Counted from the first letter of the stretch, positions 47,106-59,278 are shown. The stretch: 64,000 nt of DNA from Nocardioides ganghwensis (GCF_014779655.1 NZ_JACXYX010000003.1:248001-312000), one strand, 5' to 3'. Notes: generated from the sequence alone by a model not told the origin. Made by a program: numbers and translations.

Positions 47106-48016
47106 CCGGGTTCCGCTGCGCGGTCGCGAGCCGGGAGCGCGGGGACGAGCTCGCCGGCACCGCTTCGACGGTCCGCAGCTTCCTGCTCGTCGAGCACGCC
47201 GGTCCGTGGGGAGCCGACGCGCTGCGCGACGCCCGGCTGCCCGAGGGCCTGGGCGAGCACCTGCGCGAGGCGTCGCGCCGCAACCGCGTGCGCGTCCTGC
47301 TCGTACGCCGGCCTGGACGTCGCGCCACTGGCGGCCCGGTGCGCGTGGTCGCCGCGCGTGCGGCCGGTCCCGGGTCCTGGCTGGAGAGCGCCTCGCTCGA
47401 CGGCCTGGCGGACGTACGCTCCCTCGACCTGGCCGCGCTGGGCGCCGGGCGCAGCCTCGGCCTCGACCGGTCGACCGCGTCGCTGCTCGCCGTCTGCACC
47501 CACGGCCGCCACGACGCCTGCTGCACCGAGCTCGGGCGTCCCGTGGCGCTCGCGCTCGCCGACGGACCCCATGGTGACGCGACGTGGGAGACCTCCCACG
47601 TCGGCGGCGACCGGTTCGCCGGCAACCTCGTCGTGCTGCCGCGCGGTCTCTACTACGGCGGCCTCGACCCCGACTCGGCCCGCGCCGTCGCGGACGCGAC
47701 CGCCGTCGGCCAGGTGCTGCTCGAGCACTTCCGCGGCCGGTCCGACCTGCCGATGGCCGCCCAGGCCGCCGACGTGGCGCTGCGCCGGGAGCATCGGCTC
47801 ACCGGTCTCGACGACGTGCAGGTCCGGGGCGTGCGCGTCGACGGCGACCTGACCGCGGTGCGGTGCGAGGTGCGCGGGCTCGGCGTCCGCGACGTCGTCG
47901 TACGCCGGGTGCCGGGCGAGGACGCCCACCAGCTGACCTGCTCGGCGCGCCGCGCGAGCACGATCCCGCGCCACGAGGTCGTCGAGGTCGGCGAGGTCAA
48001 CCCAGACGGGTCCTGA
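47102..48016 (+). CDS. Sucrase/ferredoxin-like (Apd1-type) protein coupled to the JmjC gene
   Basis: The 304-residue protein is a paralogue of the one at 38168: FLLVEHAGPWGADAL at the start and the cluster-ligand blocks VCTHGRHDACC and ETSHVGGDRFAGN, in which the second histidine of the usual pair reads Asp. Its ATG overlaps the JmjC stop. It could deliver electrons to the oxygenase or keep its iron reduced. The C-terminus (210-304) has an extra alpha/beta region. Its end overlaps the convergent coiled-coil gene by 20 bases. Confidence 0.78.
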   Translation: MTGFRCAVASRERGDELAGTASTVRSFLLVEHAGPWGADALRDARLPEGLGEHLREASRRNRVRVLLVRRPGRRATGGPVRVVAARAAGPGSWLESASLDGLADVRSLDLAALGAGRSLGLDRSTASLLAVCTHGRHDACCTELGRPVALALADGPHGDATWETSHVGGDRFAGNLVVLPRGLYYGGLDPDSARAVADATAVGQVLLEHFRGRSDLPMAAQAADVALRREHRLTGLDDVQVRGVRVDGDLTAVRCEVRGLGVRDVVVRRVPGEDAHQLTCSARRASTIPRHEVVEVGEVNPDGS

Positions 48017-48947
48017 TGTCCGCCGCCTCGAGGTTGCGGGCGGCGCGGTCGGCCTGCGCCTGCTCACGCTCGGCGACGGTCGCGGCGTCGCGGGCCTCGA
48101 CCCGCGCGTCGACGAGCTCGCGGTGCAGCGCCTGGACCTTGGCGGCCTGCGCCGAGATCTCCTCGTGGGGCGCCTCGGCCAGGACGAGCTCCTCGAGGCT
48201 GTCGAGCGCGGCCTGCTCGCGGCGCTTGAGCGCCTCGACCGTGCCGCGGGCGGCGTCCGCGACGTCGGCGGCCTCGACGGCCTCCATCGCCTCCTCGGCC
48301 GCCTCGCGGCGCAGCTCGCCGAACCGCACCTGGTTGGTGGTGGCGGCGACGAGCTTCTGCCCGTCCTCGTCCGGGTGCACCCCGGCGTGGTCGGCGAGCG
48401 CCTTGACCAGCTCGCGGGTGCCGGCCCGCCGGGCGTCGCGCAGCTCGATCTTGGCCTCGAAGCACGCCTGGTAGGCCTTCCAGTCGGCCTCCCACGCGTC
48501 GGCCTGCTGTCGCGTGGCGTCGCCGGGCAGGGTCTCGACGGGCGGCCAGATCCGGTGGTCGCGGACCTCGAGCCCCTTGCCGGCGGCGAAGGCGCGCAGC
48601 TGCTCGAGCCCGTCGCGGTGACGGCGGAGCACGTCGGAGTAGGCGTTGATCGCGCGCCCGAGGCCGCGCAGGTCGTCGCGGACGGACGCCGACTCCTCGT
48701 GGCGACGGGCGGCCCGCTCGCGCAGCTTGTCGGCGGCCTCACCGGCGAAGACGTCCTCCGACAGGGTGGACGTGCGCTCGAACGCGTCGACCGCGAGCTC
48801 GACCTTGGCGGCCAGGCGGCGTACGGAGTCGCCGTAGGCGTCGACCTTGCCGGGCTCGAGCCAGCGGTAGTGGCAGCCGATCGGGTCGCCGAACCGGAGC
48901 CCCTCCCGCTCGGTCTCGACCAGCGCCTCGGCCGCGACCCGCGTCAC
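47997..48947 (-). CDS. Long helical protein, T7SS/ESX-like coiled coil
   Basis: The 316-residue protein is almost wholly helical and charged. It starts with GTG overlapping the stop of the 99-residue gene (GTGA). Residues 60-150 (LAAKVELAVDAFERTSTLSE, DKLRERAARRHEESASVRDD) look like the helical hairpin of a WXG-type substrate, and 190-300 (EADWKAYQACFEAKIELRDA, AKVQALHRELVDARVEARDA) like a second coiled coil. No toxin domain or signal peptide is visible. Function unknown; pairing with the small gene upstream suggests a T7SS-like set. Confidence 0.55.
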   Translation of the reverse strand: MTRVAAEALVETEREGLRFGDPIGCHYRWLEPGKVDAYGDSVRRLAAKVELAVDAFERTSTLSEDVFAGEAADKLRERAARRHEESASVRDDLRGLGRAINAYSDVLRRHRDGLEQLRAFAAGKGLEVRDHRIWPPVETLPGDATRQQADAWEADWKAYQACFEAKIELRDARRAGTRELVKALADHAGVHPDEDGQKLVAATTNQVRFGELRREAAEEAMEAVEAADVADAARGTVEALKRREQAALDSLEELVLAEAPHEEISAQAAKVQALHRELVDARVEARDAATVAEREQAQADRAARNLEAADIRTRLG

Positions 48948-49243
48948 GGCTTCACCTCGGCGAGCCTGGCCGCGACCGTGGCCGCCTCGCCGACCATGAG
49001 GTCGAGCTCGTCGAAGTCGACGACCGAGTCGTCGATGGCCCCCGCGATGCTGCGGCAGCGCCTGGCGACCTGCTCGGTGTCGTCGACGAGGCTGCGGACC
49101 CCCTCGACCAGCAGGTCGCGCCACGGGAAGTCGTCGGCGGGGTGGTCGATGTCGCCGAGCGCCGCCGTCAGGTCCTCACGGGCGGAGTCGAGCTCCTCCT
49201 TGGCGCCCCGCAGCGCCCGCTGGTTGATCGCGATCGGCCTCAT
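48944..49243 (-). CDS. Small helical protein, ESX-like partner
   Basis: The 99-residue protein is helical (NQRALRGAKEELDSAREDLT, then VEGVRSLVDDTEQVARRCRS) with a central FPWRDLL bend that echoes WXG proteins. The ATG 49243 is preceded by a weak AGACCGCC stretch. It is translationally coupled to the longer coiled-coil gene and may be its chaperone. No homologue is recognised with certainty. Confidence 0.5.
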   Translation of the reverse strand: MRPIAINQRALRGAKEELDSAREDLTAALGDIDHPADDFPWRDLLVEGVRSLVDDTEQVARRCRSIAGAIDDSVVDFDELDLMVGEAATVAARLAEVKP

Positions 49244-49345
49244 GGCGGTCTTCTGCCCGCCGGAGCGGGCCCGAAACCCGAGGTCGTGAAGTTGTGAACC
49301 ACCGAGGTCGGCGGTCCGGACCGGGAGCGGCGGGCGGGGGACCGC

Positions 49346-50149
49346 TCAGACGTGGCCGCTGAGCTGGGCCATCCGCAGCTCGAGCTTGTTGAGCAGCTCG
49401 CTGCAGGCCTTGTCGGGCAGCCTGGACCCGGCGCCCTTCCGGCCACCGCCCTGCGCGCACACCGGGAGCACGTCGATCGAGAGCCGGGCGCCGCCGGCGA
49501 GGGCGCGGAGCTCGTCGAGCTTGTCGCCGAAGGGCGAGCCGCTGCCGGGGGAGTAGTAGTGCACGGCCGCGTCGATGTCGTCGGCGAAGAGGTCGGCCTT
49601 GGTCACCGCGACGACCAGCCACGTGGGGCGCTCGCGGCGTACGGCCATGCTGGCGATCCGGTGGGCGGTGATCGCCCAGTCCTCGAGCTCGGCGGCGAGC
49701 TGCTCCTCGCGGGAGGCGAGCGCGGCGCCGGTGGTGCCGGCCGTACGCCGGGGCGTGGCGTAGCCGTTGGCGACCACGTGCAGCACCCCGTCGACCGGCT
49801 CGTCGTGGAAGACCTCGTCGAGCGCGCCGAGGCGGGTGGCGGCGTTCTCGCCGGGGACCACGCGGAAGCGGTAGCCGCGCAATCGGGCGTTGCGACGCGT
49901 ACGCCGCTCCATCACCGCCGAGCCGACCTCGGCGCCGTCGGTGGCCGAGGCCTCGGCGCTCGCGCGCCGGGCGAGGCGGTCGGCCAGCCGGGTCTTGCCG
50001 ACGCCGGTCATGCCCGTCACCGCCACCGTCGGGTAGCGGTGCCGGAGCAGGCGGGAGGCGCGTTCGGGGGCCTGGGAGAGCGCGGCGAGGGCGCCCCCGG
50101 CGATGGTCGTGCCGAGGGCTGCCTTGCCGTGTCGCAACGGTGACTGCAT
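49346..50149 (-). CDS. P-loop GTPase-like protein
   Basis: The 267-residue protein has a P-loop VTGMTGVGKTRLAD (residues 43-56), and the G4-like motif VVAVTKADLFADD that specifies guanine in TRAFAC GTPases. Between them a domain with basic residues (ERRTRRNARLRGYRFRVVPG) is likely the switch region. It may be a membrane-linked GTPase of the Era/dynamin-like type; its partner is not known. ATG 50149 starts with QSPLRHGKAALG. It is divergent from the Ig-like protein. Confidence 0.65.
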   Translation of the reverse strand: MQSPLRHGKAALGTTIAGGALAALSQAPERASRLLRHRYPTVAVTGMTGVGKTRLADRLARRASAEASATDGAEVGSAVMERRTRRNARLRGYRFRVVPGENAATRLGALDEVFHDEPVDGVLHVVANGYATPRRTAGTTGAALASREEQLAAELEDWAITAHRIASMAVRRERPTWLVVAVTKADLFADDIDAAVHYYSPGSGSPFGDKLDELRALAGGARLSIDVLPVCAQGGGRKGAGSRLPDKACSELLNKLELRMAQLSGHV

Positions 50150-50274
50150 GCCCCCATCCTGTCCGACGAGGGGTGGCGGGCCACGCCCGGCGGGCGCACG
50201 ACTTGGCCCGCAACCACTGGTCTTGGACAATGACGGTGCCCGACCCACCCGCCCGGAAGGCATCCCCCACCCAC

Positions 50275-50805
50275 ATGGACACCGAGAACCGCCCTGTGCT
50301 GATGGGGCTCGTCGCCCTGGTCGGCGTCGCCGTGGCCCTCGGCCTGCTGGGTGGTCTCGCCGTGCTCGCGGGGGTCCAGGCCACCGGCATCGGCGACACG
50401 TCGTCGTCCAGCGACGACTCGACGGCGTCGGCGACCTTCCGGCTGCCCAAGCCGAGCGAGACCGCCACCGAGACCGTCCCCGAGCAGCCGACGGAGCCGG
50501 AGCCCGGCACCGAGACCTCGTCGGAGGCCCCCGCCACGGGCATCTCGCTCTCCGCGACCCAGCAGTCGGTCAGCCCGATGCAGCAGATCGACCTCACCGG
50601 GACCTACGAGGGCGGCGAGGGCGCGATCCTGCAGGTGCAGCGGCTCGAGAACGGCGCCTGGTCGGACTTCCCGGTGACCATGTCGGTCAGCGGCGGCACG
50701 TTCGCGACCTACGTCCAGACCAGCCGCACCGGTCCCAACAAGTTCCGCGTGGTCGACACCGACTCCGACGTCGTCTCCAACGAGATCACCGTCACCGTCG
50801 GCTGA
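50275..50805 (+). CDS. Membrane-anchored Ig-like protein with Thr/Pro-rich stalk
   Basis: The 176-residue protein has an N-terminal membrane helix (VLMGLVALVGVAVALGLLGG), a Ser/Thr/Glu/Pro stalk (about 45-90), and a C-terminal Ig-like beta fold (QQIDLTGTYEGGEGAILQVQ, VSGGTFATYVQTSRTGPNKF) facing outside. The real ATG is likely 50275 as it stands just before the helix; 50230 is an alternative. It might bind cell-wall sugars or proteins. Its end overlaps the MFS gene by 14 bases. Confidence 0.6.
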   Translation: MDTENRPVLMGLVALVGVAVALGLLGGLAVLAGVQATGIGDTSSSSDDSTASATFRLPKPSETATETVPEQPTEPEPGTETSSEAPATGISLSATQQSVSPMQQIDLTGTYEGGEGAILQVQRLENGAWSDFPVTMSVSGGTFATYVQTSRTGPNKFRVVDTDSDVVSNEITVTVG

Positions 50806-52003
50806 GCGCCAGCCTCGCCCGGTCCACCCGGTGCGTCCAGAGGCCCACCCAGCCCGCGCCGGCCAGCCCCAGTACGCCGAGGACGAGGCACGCGGTCGCC
50901 AGCGGGGCCGTCGCGGCGATGGCGCTCACCAGGAGCGGGCCGCCGGTGTTGCCGACGTCGCCGCAGAGCCGCCACGCGCCGAGGAACTGCGGGCGCCCCT
51001 CGTCGGGGGCCGCGTCCGCACCGAGCGTCATCACGATGCCCGAGCCGAGGCCGTTGCCGCAGGCGATGAGCGCCATCACCAGGGCCACCGACGCCGTGCT
51101 GGTGGCGAGCGGCAGCAACAGGCACGCCACGGCCATGGAGAGGACCACCGGCACCGCGACGACCATCCGGCCGCGGGTGTCCATCAGCCAGCCGCCGGGC
51201 CACATGAACGCGACGTCGAGGGCGGCCGCGCCGGCGAAGATCAGTGACGTCGTCGAGGCCGACAGCCCGATGTGGTCGGCCCAGAGCGGCAGCAGGCTCA
51301 GCCGCAGGGAACGGGTCATGCCGAGGACGACGACGGCCGTGCCCAGCGTCGCCAGCAGCCGGCGGTGCGACGCGATCACCGTCCACACGCCCAGGTGCCC
51401 GCCCGCGCGCGCCGCGGCACGCTTCTCCTCGCCGAGGTCGGGCATGGTGGCGGCGAGCAGCGAGGCCAGGACGGACATCGCGGCGCCGAGCCAGAACACG
51501 CTGGTGAGGTCGGTGAGGGCGATCAGTCCGGCGCCGATCAGCGGCCCGATGAGCACGCCGACGCGGTAGGACCCGCCCAGCAGCGACATCGCCCGCGCGC
51601 GGTGGGTGATCGGGACGACGTCGATCATGAAGCCCTGGCGCGCGATGAGGAAGAGCGTCCAGCACACCCCGCTCAGCAGCACGCCGAGCGCCAGGCCGAG
51701 CACCGAGTCGGTCAGCGCGGCGAGCGCCATCGCCCCGGCGTCGACGAAGCCGGCGCCCACCAGCGCGCGCCGCTCCCCGATCCGGGCGACGAGCGCGCCG
51801 GCGGGCAGGCTCGCCAGCAGCATGCCGACGCCGGTCAGCGCGACGATCGCGGCGGCCGTGCTGACGTCCGCCCCGAGGTCGCGGGCCCGCAGCGCGAGCA
51901 CCGGCATGATCGCGCCGTGCCCGATCGCGGAGACGATCGAGGGGCCGTACGCCACGAGCCAGATGTCGCGGAAGCGGAACTCCTGCGCGGCCCCCGACGT
52001 CAC
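50792..52003 (-). CDS. MFS transporter, 12-TM
   Basis: The 403-residue protein has twelve hydrophobic segments and MFS signatures GALVARIGERRALVGAG in the first loop and PGGWLMDTRGRMVV in the central loop. It is like small-molecule exporters of the DHA1 type. It starts with GTG 52003. It is upstream of, and on the same strand as, the tandem repeats and the aldo/keto reductase, but separated by 259 bases. Substrate unknown. Confidence 0.82.
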   Translation of the reverse strand: MTSGAAQEFRFRDIWLVAYGPSIVSAIGHGAIMPVLALRARDLGADVSTAAAIVALTGVGMLLASLPAGALVARIGERRALVGAGFVDAGAMALAALTDSVLGLALGVLLSGVCWTLFLIARQGFMIDVVPITHRARAMSLLGGSYRVGVLIGPLIGAGLIALTDLTSVFWLGAAMSVLASLLAATMPDLGEEKRAAARAGGHLGVWTVIASHRRLLATLGTAVVVLGMTRSLRLSLLPLWADHIGLSASTTSLIFAGAAALDVAFMWPGGWLMDTRGRMVVAVPVVLSMAVACLLLPLATSTASVALVMALIACGNGLGSGIVMTLGADAAPDEGRPQFLGAWRLCGDVGNTGGPLLVSAIAATAPLATACLVLGVLGLAGAGWVGLWTHRVDRARLALSRR

Positions 52004-52030
52004 CGACGCATCCTCTCAGCAGCGCCCGGT

Positions 52031-52247
52031 GGGCGGTGCCCCACCCACATCCTCGCGGACGGGAATGTGGCTCACTCACCGCTCACAGCGAGCCTCCGTA
52101 CGACACGCCGGGGGGCGGTGCCCCACCCACATCCTCGCGGACGGGAATGTGGGTCGCTCACCGCTCACAGCGAGCCTCCGTACGACACGCCGGTGGGCGG
52201 TGTCCCACCCACATTCTCGCGGACGGGAATGTGGGTCGCTCACCGCT
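52031..52247. repeat. Three tandem 82-bp repeats with hairpin cores
   Basis: Copies start at 52031, 52113 and 52195 (the last about 53 bases long) with exact 82-base spacing and only a few differences. Each contains CCCACAT(T/C)C ... GAATGTGGG; in the third copy the stem is a perfect 9 bp (52208-52216 and 52227-52235) around a 10-base loop. The repeats fill the gap between the MFS start and the aldo/keto reductase end. Nothing here looks like CRISPR spacers because the units are nearly identical along their length. Confidence 0.85.
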
Positions 52248-52262
52248 CCGGGTGCGCGCGAG

Positions 52263-53105
52263 TCAGGGGATCCAGTCGAAGGCGTCGGGGTTCGGGCCGA
52301 GCCGCCCGGCCTCGCCGCGGTCGAGCCCGTCGAGCGCGGACATGTGGTGCGGCTCGAGCTCGAAGTCGAAGATCTCGAAGTTCTGCCGCATCCGCTCGGG
52401 GTTCATCGACTTCGGGAAGACGATGTCGCCGCGCTGCACGTGCCAGCGAAGGGCGACCTGCGCGGGCGTACGCCCCACGAGCGAGGCGATCTCGCCGATG
52501 GTGTCGTCGTCGACGACCGTGCCCTTGGCGATCGGCGACCACGCCTCGGTGAGCACGCCGTGGCGCTTGTTGGCGGCGCGGACGTCCTCGTTGGCGAAGA
52601 ACGGGTGCACCTCGACCTGGTTGACCACCGGCACGACACCGGTCTCCTCGACGATCCGGTCGAGGTGCGCGGGCTGGAAGTTGGAGACGCCGATGCTGCG
52701 GGTCTTCCCGGCCTCCTGCGCCTCGATGAGCGCCCGCCAGGTCTGCACGAAGTCGCCGTCGTACCGGGTCGGCAGAGGCCAGTGGATGAGGAACAGGTCG
52801 ACCTGGTCGAGGCCGAGGCGCACCAGCGAGGCGTCGATCTCGCGGCGCGCGTCGTCGGGGCGGTGGAAGCCGTTGTTGAGCTTGGTGGTGACGTAGAGGT
52901 CGTCGCGGGCGATGCCGGAGGCCTTGATCGCCTCGCCGACGCCCGCCTCGTTGCCGTACATCTGCGCGGTGTCGATGTGGCGGTAGCCCGCCTCGAGGGC
53001 CGCGGTCACGGTCGCCGCGGTCTCCGGCGGCGGCACCTGGAAGACGCCGAAGCCGAGCTGGGGGATGGACGTGCCGTCGTGGAGCGCGAGGTCAGGGACA
53101 GTCAT
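52263..53105 (-). CDS. Aldo/keto reductase
   Basis: The 280-residue enzyme has the AKR catalytic set: the Asp/Tyr pair in DTAQMYGNE, Lys in VTTKL, His in LIHWP, and the NADPH-binding signature VFPKSMNPERMRQNF near the end. It reduces aldehydes or ketones such as 2,5-diketo-D-gluconate in its closest group. Start at ATG 53105. It is a single gene, divergent from the M3 peptidase. Confidence 0.9.
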   Translation of the reverse strand: MTVPDLALHDGTSIPQLGFGVFQVPPPETAATVTAALEAGYRHIDTAQMYGNEAGVGEAIKASGIARDDLYVTTKLNNGFHRPDDARREIDASLVRLGLDQVDLFLIHWPLPTRYDGDFVQTWRALIEAQEAGKTRSIGVSNFQPAHLDRIVEETGVVPVVNQVEVHPFFANEDVRAANKRHGVLTEAWSPIAKGTVVDDDTIGEIASLVGRTPAQVALRWHVQRGDIVFPKSMNPERMRQNFEIFDFELEPHHMSALDGLDRGEAGRLGPNPDAFDWIP

Positions 53106-53183
53106 ACCTGTCCCTACGTCCGGTGGCTGCGAGGTATTCCGAAGTCGGTGGAGGTTGTCGGGACCCGCCCGTAGGCTCCGGGC

Positions 53184-55115
<1,932 letters not shown>

Positions 55116-55127
55116 GTCCGGGTCGCG

Positions 55128-55838
55128 TCAGCGGCGGACGACCGCCGGCCGGGTGGGCTCGACGTCAGCGATCCGGTCGGCGACCGCGACGCCGAAGTCG
55201 CGGTGCCCGTCCTCGGTGAGGTGGAGCCGGTCGTCGAGGTAGTCGAGGTCGAGGTCGCTGGTGCGGACGTACGGCACGCCGTACGCCTCCGACAGCTCCT
55301 CGAGCTGGGCGTCGACGCGCGGCACGGCGCGCGAGCGTGACGGTGCGTCCGCGGGGCCGACGACCACCACGCGGTGGCCGGCGAGGTCGGCCATCAGGTC
55401 ACGGAATCCCCGCTCGATCGCGGCTCCGGGCTGGTCGAAGTCGTTGAGCCCGCCCTCGACCACGACGAGCGCGGGACGTACGCCGAGCGCGGTCGCGGCC
55501 CGGTCGTGGAACGACACCCGCCCGCAGTGGCTGGCGCGGGCGCTGAAGCCGGAGCCGGAGAACCCGCGGACGTGGACCTCGCCGGGCAGCTCGGCCGCCC
55601 AGGAGCGGCTCAGGTCGTCCTGGCCGAGGCCGACCGACCACGAGTCGCCGATGACCAGGACGCGCTCGCCCTCGCCGGTGACGATCGCGGCCCGCTCGCG
55701 TGCGTCGAGGCGGTGCTGCTGGCAGCGGGCCGGACCGGCGCCCGCGCGGTCGGCGACGTAGAACGCCATGAGCGCAGCGAGCAGCAGCACGACGACTGAG
55801 GCGCCGGCGACGCGGCGCGGGATCCCCCGGTGGAGCAC
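55128..55838 (-). CDS. Membrane-anchored SGNH/GDSL hydrolase
   Basis: The 236-residue protein has an N-terminal membrane helix (AGASVVVLLLAALMAFYVAD), and the SGNH motifs VLVIGDSWSVG (block I), GGLNDF (block III) and DRLHLTEDGHRDF (block V Asp/His). The Gly of block II is likely in GFSGSGFS. Such hydrolases deacetylate or cut ester bonds of cell-wall glycans or lipids. GTG 55838 opens a proper signal segment. It converges on the M3 peptidase. Confidence 0.8.
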   Translation of the reverse strand: MLHRGIPRRVAGASVVVLLLAALMAFYVADRAGAGPARCQQHRLDARERAAIVTGEGERVLVIGDSWSVGLGQDDLSRSWAAELPGEVHVRGFSGSGFSARASHCGRVSFHDRAATALGVRPALVVVEGGLNDFDQPGAAIERGFRDLMADLAGHRVVVVGPADAPSRSRAVPRVDAQLEELSEAYGVPYVRTSDLDLDYLDDRLHLTEDGHRDFGVAVADRIADVEPTRPAVVRR

Positions 55839-55922
55839 GAGAGAAGTGTGCGGCCTGCGGGGGCGTTCGCGCAGTCGAAAATCCCCGAGATTCCCCTGAC
55901 TTCGCCACCTAGTGTTCCGCCC

Positions 55923-56723
55923 ATGACGACCGACTCCCTCCTGGCGGCCTACGACGACCAGCTGCGCACCGATGCCGAGATGGCCCGCGCCCTCGACGTG
56001 CAGCGCGCGGGGCCGGTGCTGTGGGGCGTCTTCGACCACGGCGGCTTCGTGTCCTACCGCGACCTCGGCGGCCTGTCCGGGGCGGCGCTCGACGAGCTGG
56101 TCGAGCGTACGGTCGCGCACTACCGCGACGACACCGACGTCGCGTCCTTCGAGTGGAAGTCACGCGGGCACGACGAGCCGGCCGACCTCGGTGAGCGCCT
56201 CGTCGCGCACGGGCTCGTCGCCGAGCCGGCCGAGACGGTGATGGTCGGGGAGGCGTCGTTGCTCGCCGTCGACGTGCCCCTCGCGGACACGCCGGAGGGC
56301 CCCGTCGTCGTACGCCGCATCGAGCCCGGGCCTGACGCAGTGCCCGACCTGACCCGCATGCTCGAGGCGCAGGAATCGGTCTTCGGCGGCGGCCGCGGCC
56401 CGTCGGTGGGCTCGGCGCTGCGCGAGCTCACGAGCGGGGCGTCGGAGTTCTGGATCGCCGAGGTCGGCGACCGCGTGGTGTGCGGCGGCCGGCTCACCCC
56501 GGTCGAGGGCACCGACTTCGCGGGCATCTGGGGCGGCTCGACGCTGCCGGAGTTCCGCGGCCGCGGGATCTACCGAGCGCTCGTCGCCGCCCGCGCCCGC
56601 TCCGCCGTCGCCCGCGGCATCCGGCTGATCCACTCCGACTGCACCGACATGTCGCGCCCGATCCTCGAGCGGTCGGGCCTGCGCGCGATCACGACGACGA
56701 CGCCGTACGTCTGGACCCGCTGA
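55923..56723 (+). CDS. GNAT-family N-acetyltransferase
   Basis: The 266-residue protein has the acetyl-CoA motif A in its C-terminal half (GGSTLPEFRGRGIYRALVAA), the R/Q-x-x-G-x-G/A pattern of GNATs. The N-terminal half is unlike known domains and may bind the substrate. ATG 55923 starts right after the SGNH promoter region. It could be an amino-acid or antibiotic acetyltransferase. A hairpin follows before the Dabb gene. Confidence 0.8.
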   Translation: MTTDSLLAAYDDQLRTDAEMARALDVQRAGPVLWGVFDHGGFVSYRDLGGLSGAALDELVERTVAHYRDDTDVASFEWKSRGHDEPADLGERLVAHGLVAEPAETVMVGEASLLAVDVPLADTPEGPVVVRRIEPGPDAVPDLTRMLEAQESVFGGGRGPSVGSALRELTSGASEFWIAEVGDRVVCGGRLTPVEGTDFAGIWGGSTLPEFRGRGIYRALVAARARSAVARGIRLIHSDCTDMSRPILERSGLRAITTTTPYVWTR

Positions 56724-56743
56724 GCGTCCCGCCCGCCGCCGCT

Positions 56744-56790
56744 GCGTCATCCGCATGACGACGTATGGGTGCGGGTTCGTATGACGCTGG
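56744..56790. repeat. Second copy of the dispersed inverted-repeat element
   Basis: Bases 56765-56790 match 36-61 with a single mismatch over 26 bases, and GCGTCAT (56744-56750) pairs with ATGACGC (56781-56787). The left arm is partly decayed compared with the copy at 17-56. It lies just after the GNAT gene. Confidence 0.6.
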
Positions 56791-56816
56791 GGTCGCGGGC
56801 CGCGCCCCTCGCAGAG

Positions 56817-56834
56817 TCCCCGCCCGAGCGGGGA
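56817..56834. terminator. Convergent hairpin after the GNAT and Dabb genes
   Basis: TCCCCGC pairs with GCGGGGA around CCGA; two further pairs extend it with one mismatch. It sits between the convergent GNAT and Dabb genes. The rest of the 56724-56920 gap holds the dispersed repeat and no gene. Confidence 0.5.
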
Positions 56835-56920
56835 GTCCGTCACTCCGAGGCCTGTACAACCCCCTCCAGGTGTCGGACTACCCCACCAAGTCCCGCCCCA
56901 CCCCGTCCCGCCGCCACGCC

Positions 56921-57211
56921 TCAGAGCGGGACGTAGTCGATCTCCAGGAAGTCCGCGACCTCCGGCACCCACCGGTCGGCGACGAACGCCGTGTGGACCG
57001 GGTGGGTGTTGTAACCGTCGTACGCCGCCTGGTCGGCGAACTCCATCGAGAAGCCGAAGGTGAAGTCGTTCTTCGCGCTGGTCTGGCGCAGCTGCTCGTA
57101 CGCCTCCATGCCGGGGATGTCGGCCAGCGCGCGGGCCGCGGCGAGGAAGTCGGCCTCCTCGGCGGAGCCGGGTGCGTGGCGGAGGCGGAAGGCGACGGTG
57201 TGCCGGATCAT
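56921..57211 (-). CDS. Dabb (stress-responsive alpha/beta barrel) protein
   Basis: The 96-residue protein starts with the typical MIRHTVAFRLRHAPGS and has FSMEFADQAAYDGYNTHPVH, the Dabb dimer core. Members form small beta-barrel dimers; some are polyketide cyclases, others are stress-related with unknown ligands. It is a single gene, divergent from the dnaK operon. Confidence 0.85.
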   Translation of the reverse strand: MIRHTVAFRLRHAPGSAEEADFLAAARALADIPGMEAYEQLRQTSAKNDFTFGFSMEFADQAAYDGYNTHPVHTAFVADRWVPEVADFLEIDYVPL

Positions 57212-57303
57212 GCCCCCAAGGCTAGGGCGATCCAGGTCACAGGCAGTTCCTGTCCGGATCGGGGAACATCGGCGGCTGACCTGCGTTGTACCTCATGAAC
57301 AGA

Positions 57304-57324
57304 CTTGAGTGAGATCGACTCAAC
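57304..57324 (+). promoter_or_regulatory. HAIR element (HspR operator) of the dnaK operon
   Basis: CTTGAGT and ACTCAAC, separated by seven bases, match the HspR-associated inverted repeat CTTGAGT-N7-ACTCAAG with one change at the last base. It lies 86 bases before the dnaK start, within the promoter area. With hspR as the last gene of the operon this gives an autoregulated heat-shock circuit. The -10/-35 positions near it cannot be assigned safely. Confidence 0.9.
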
Positions 57325-57409
57325 TGTTTTGCCTCCTCCGTCGACGCGCGGCAGGATGGCAGCAGACTCACGTCATCCAGGCAACACCCACAGCAGGAGG
57401 TAACACACC

Positions 57410-59274
<1,865 letters not shown>

Positions 59275-59278
<4 letters not shown>

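Noticed and set aside
52031..52247. CRISPR array
   Set aside because: The whole 82-base units are repeated; there are no unique spacers and no cas genes.
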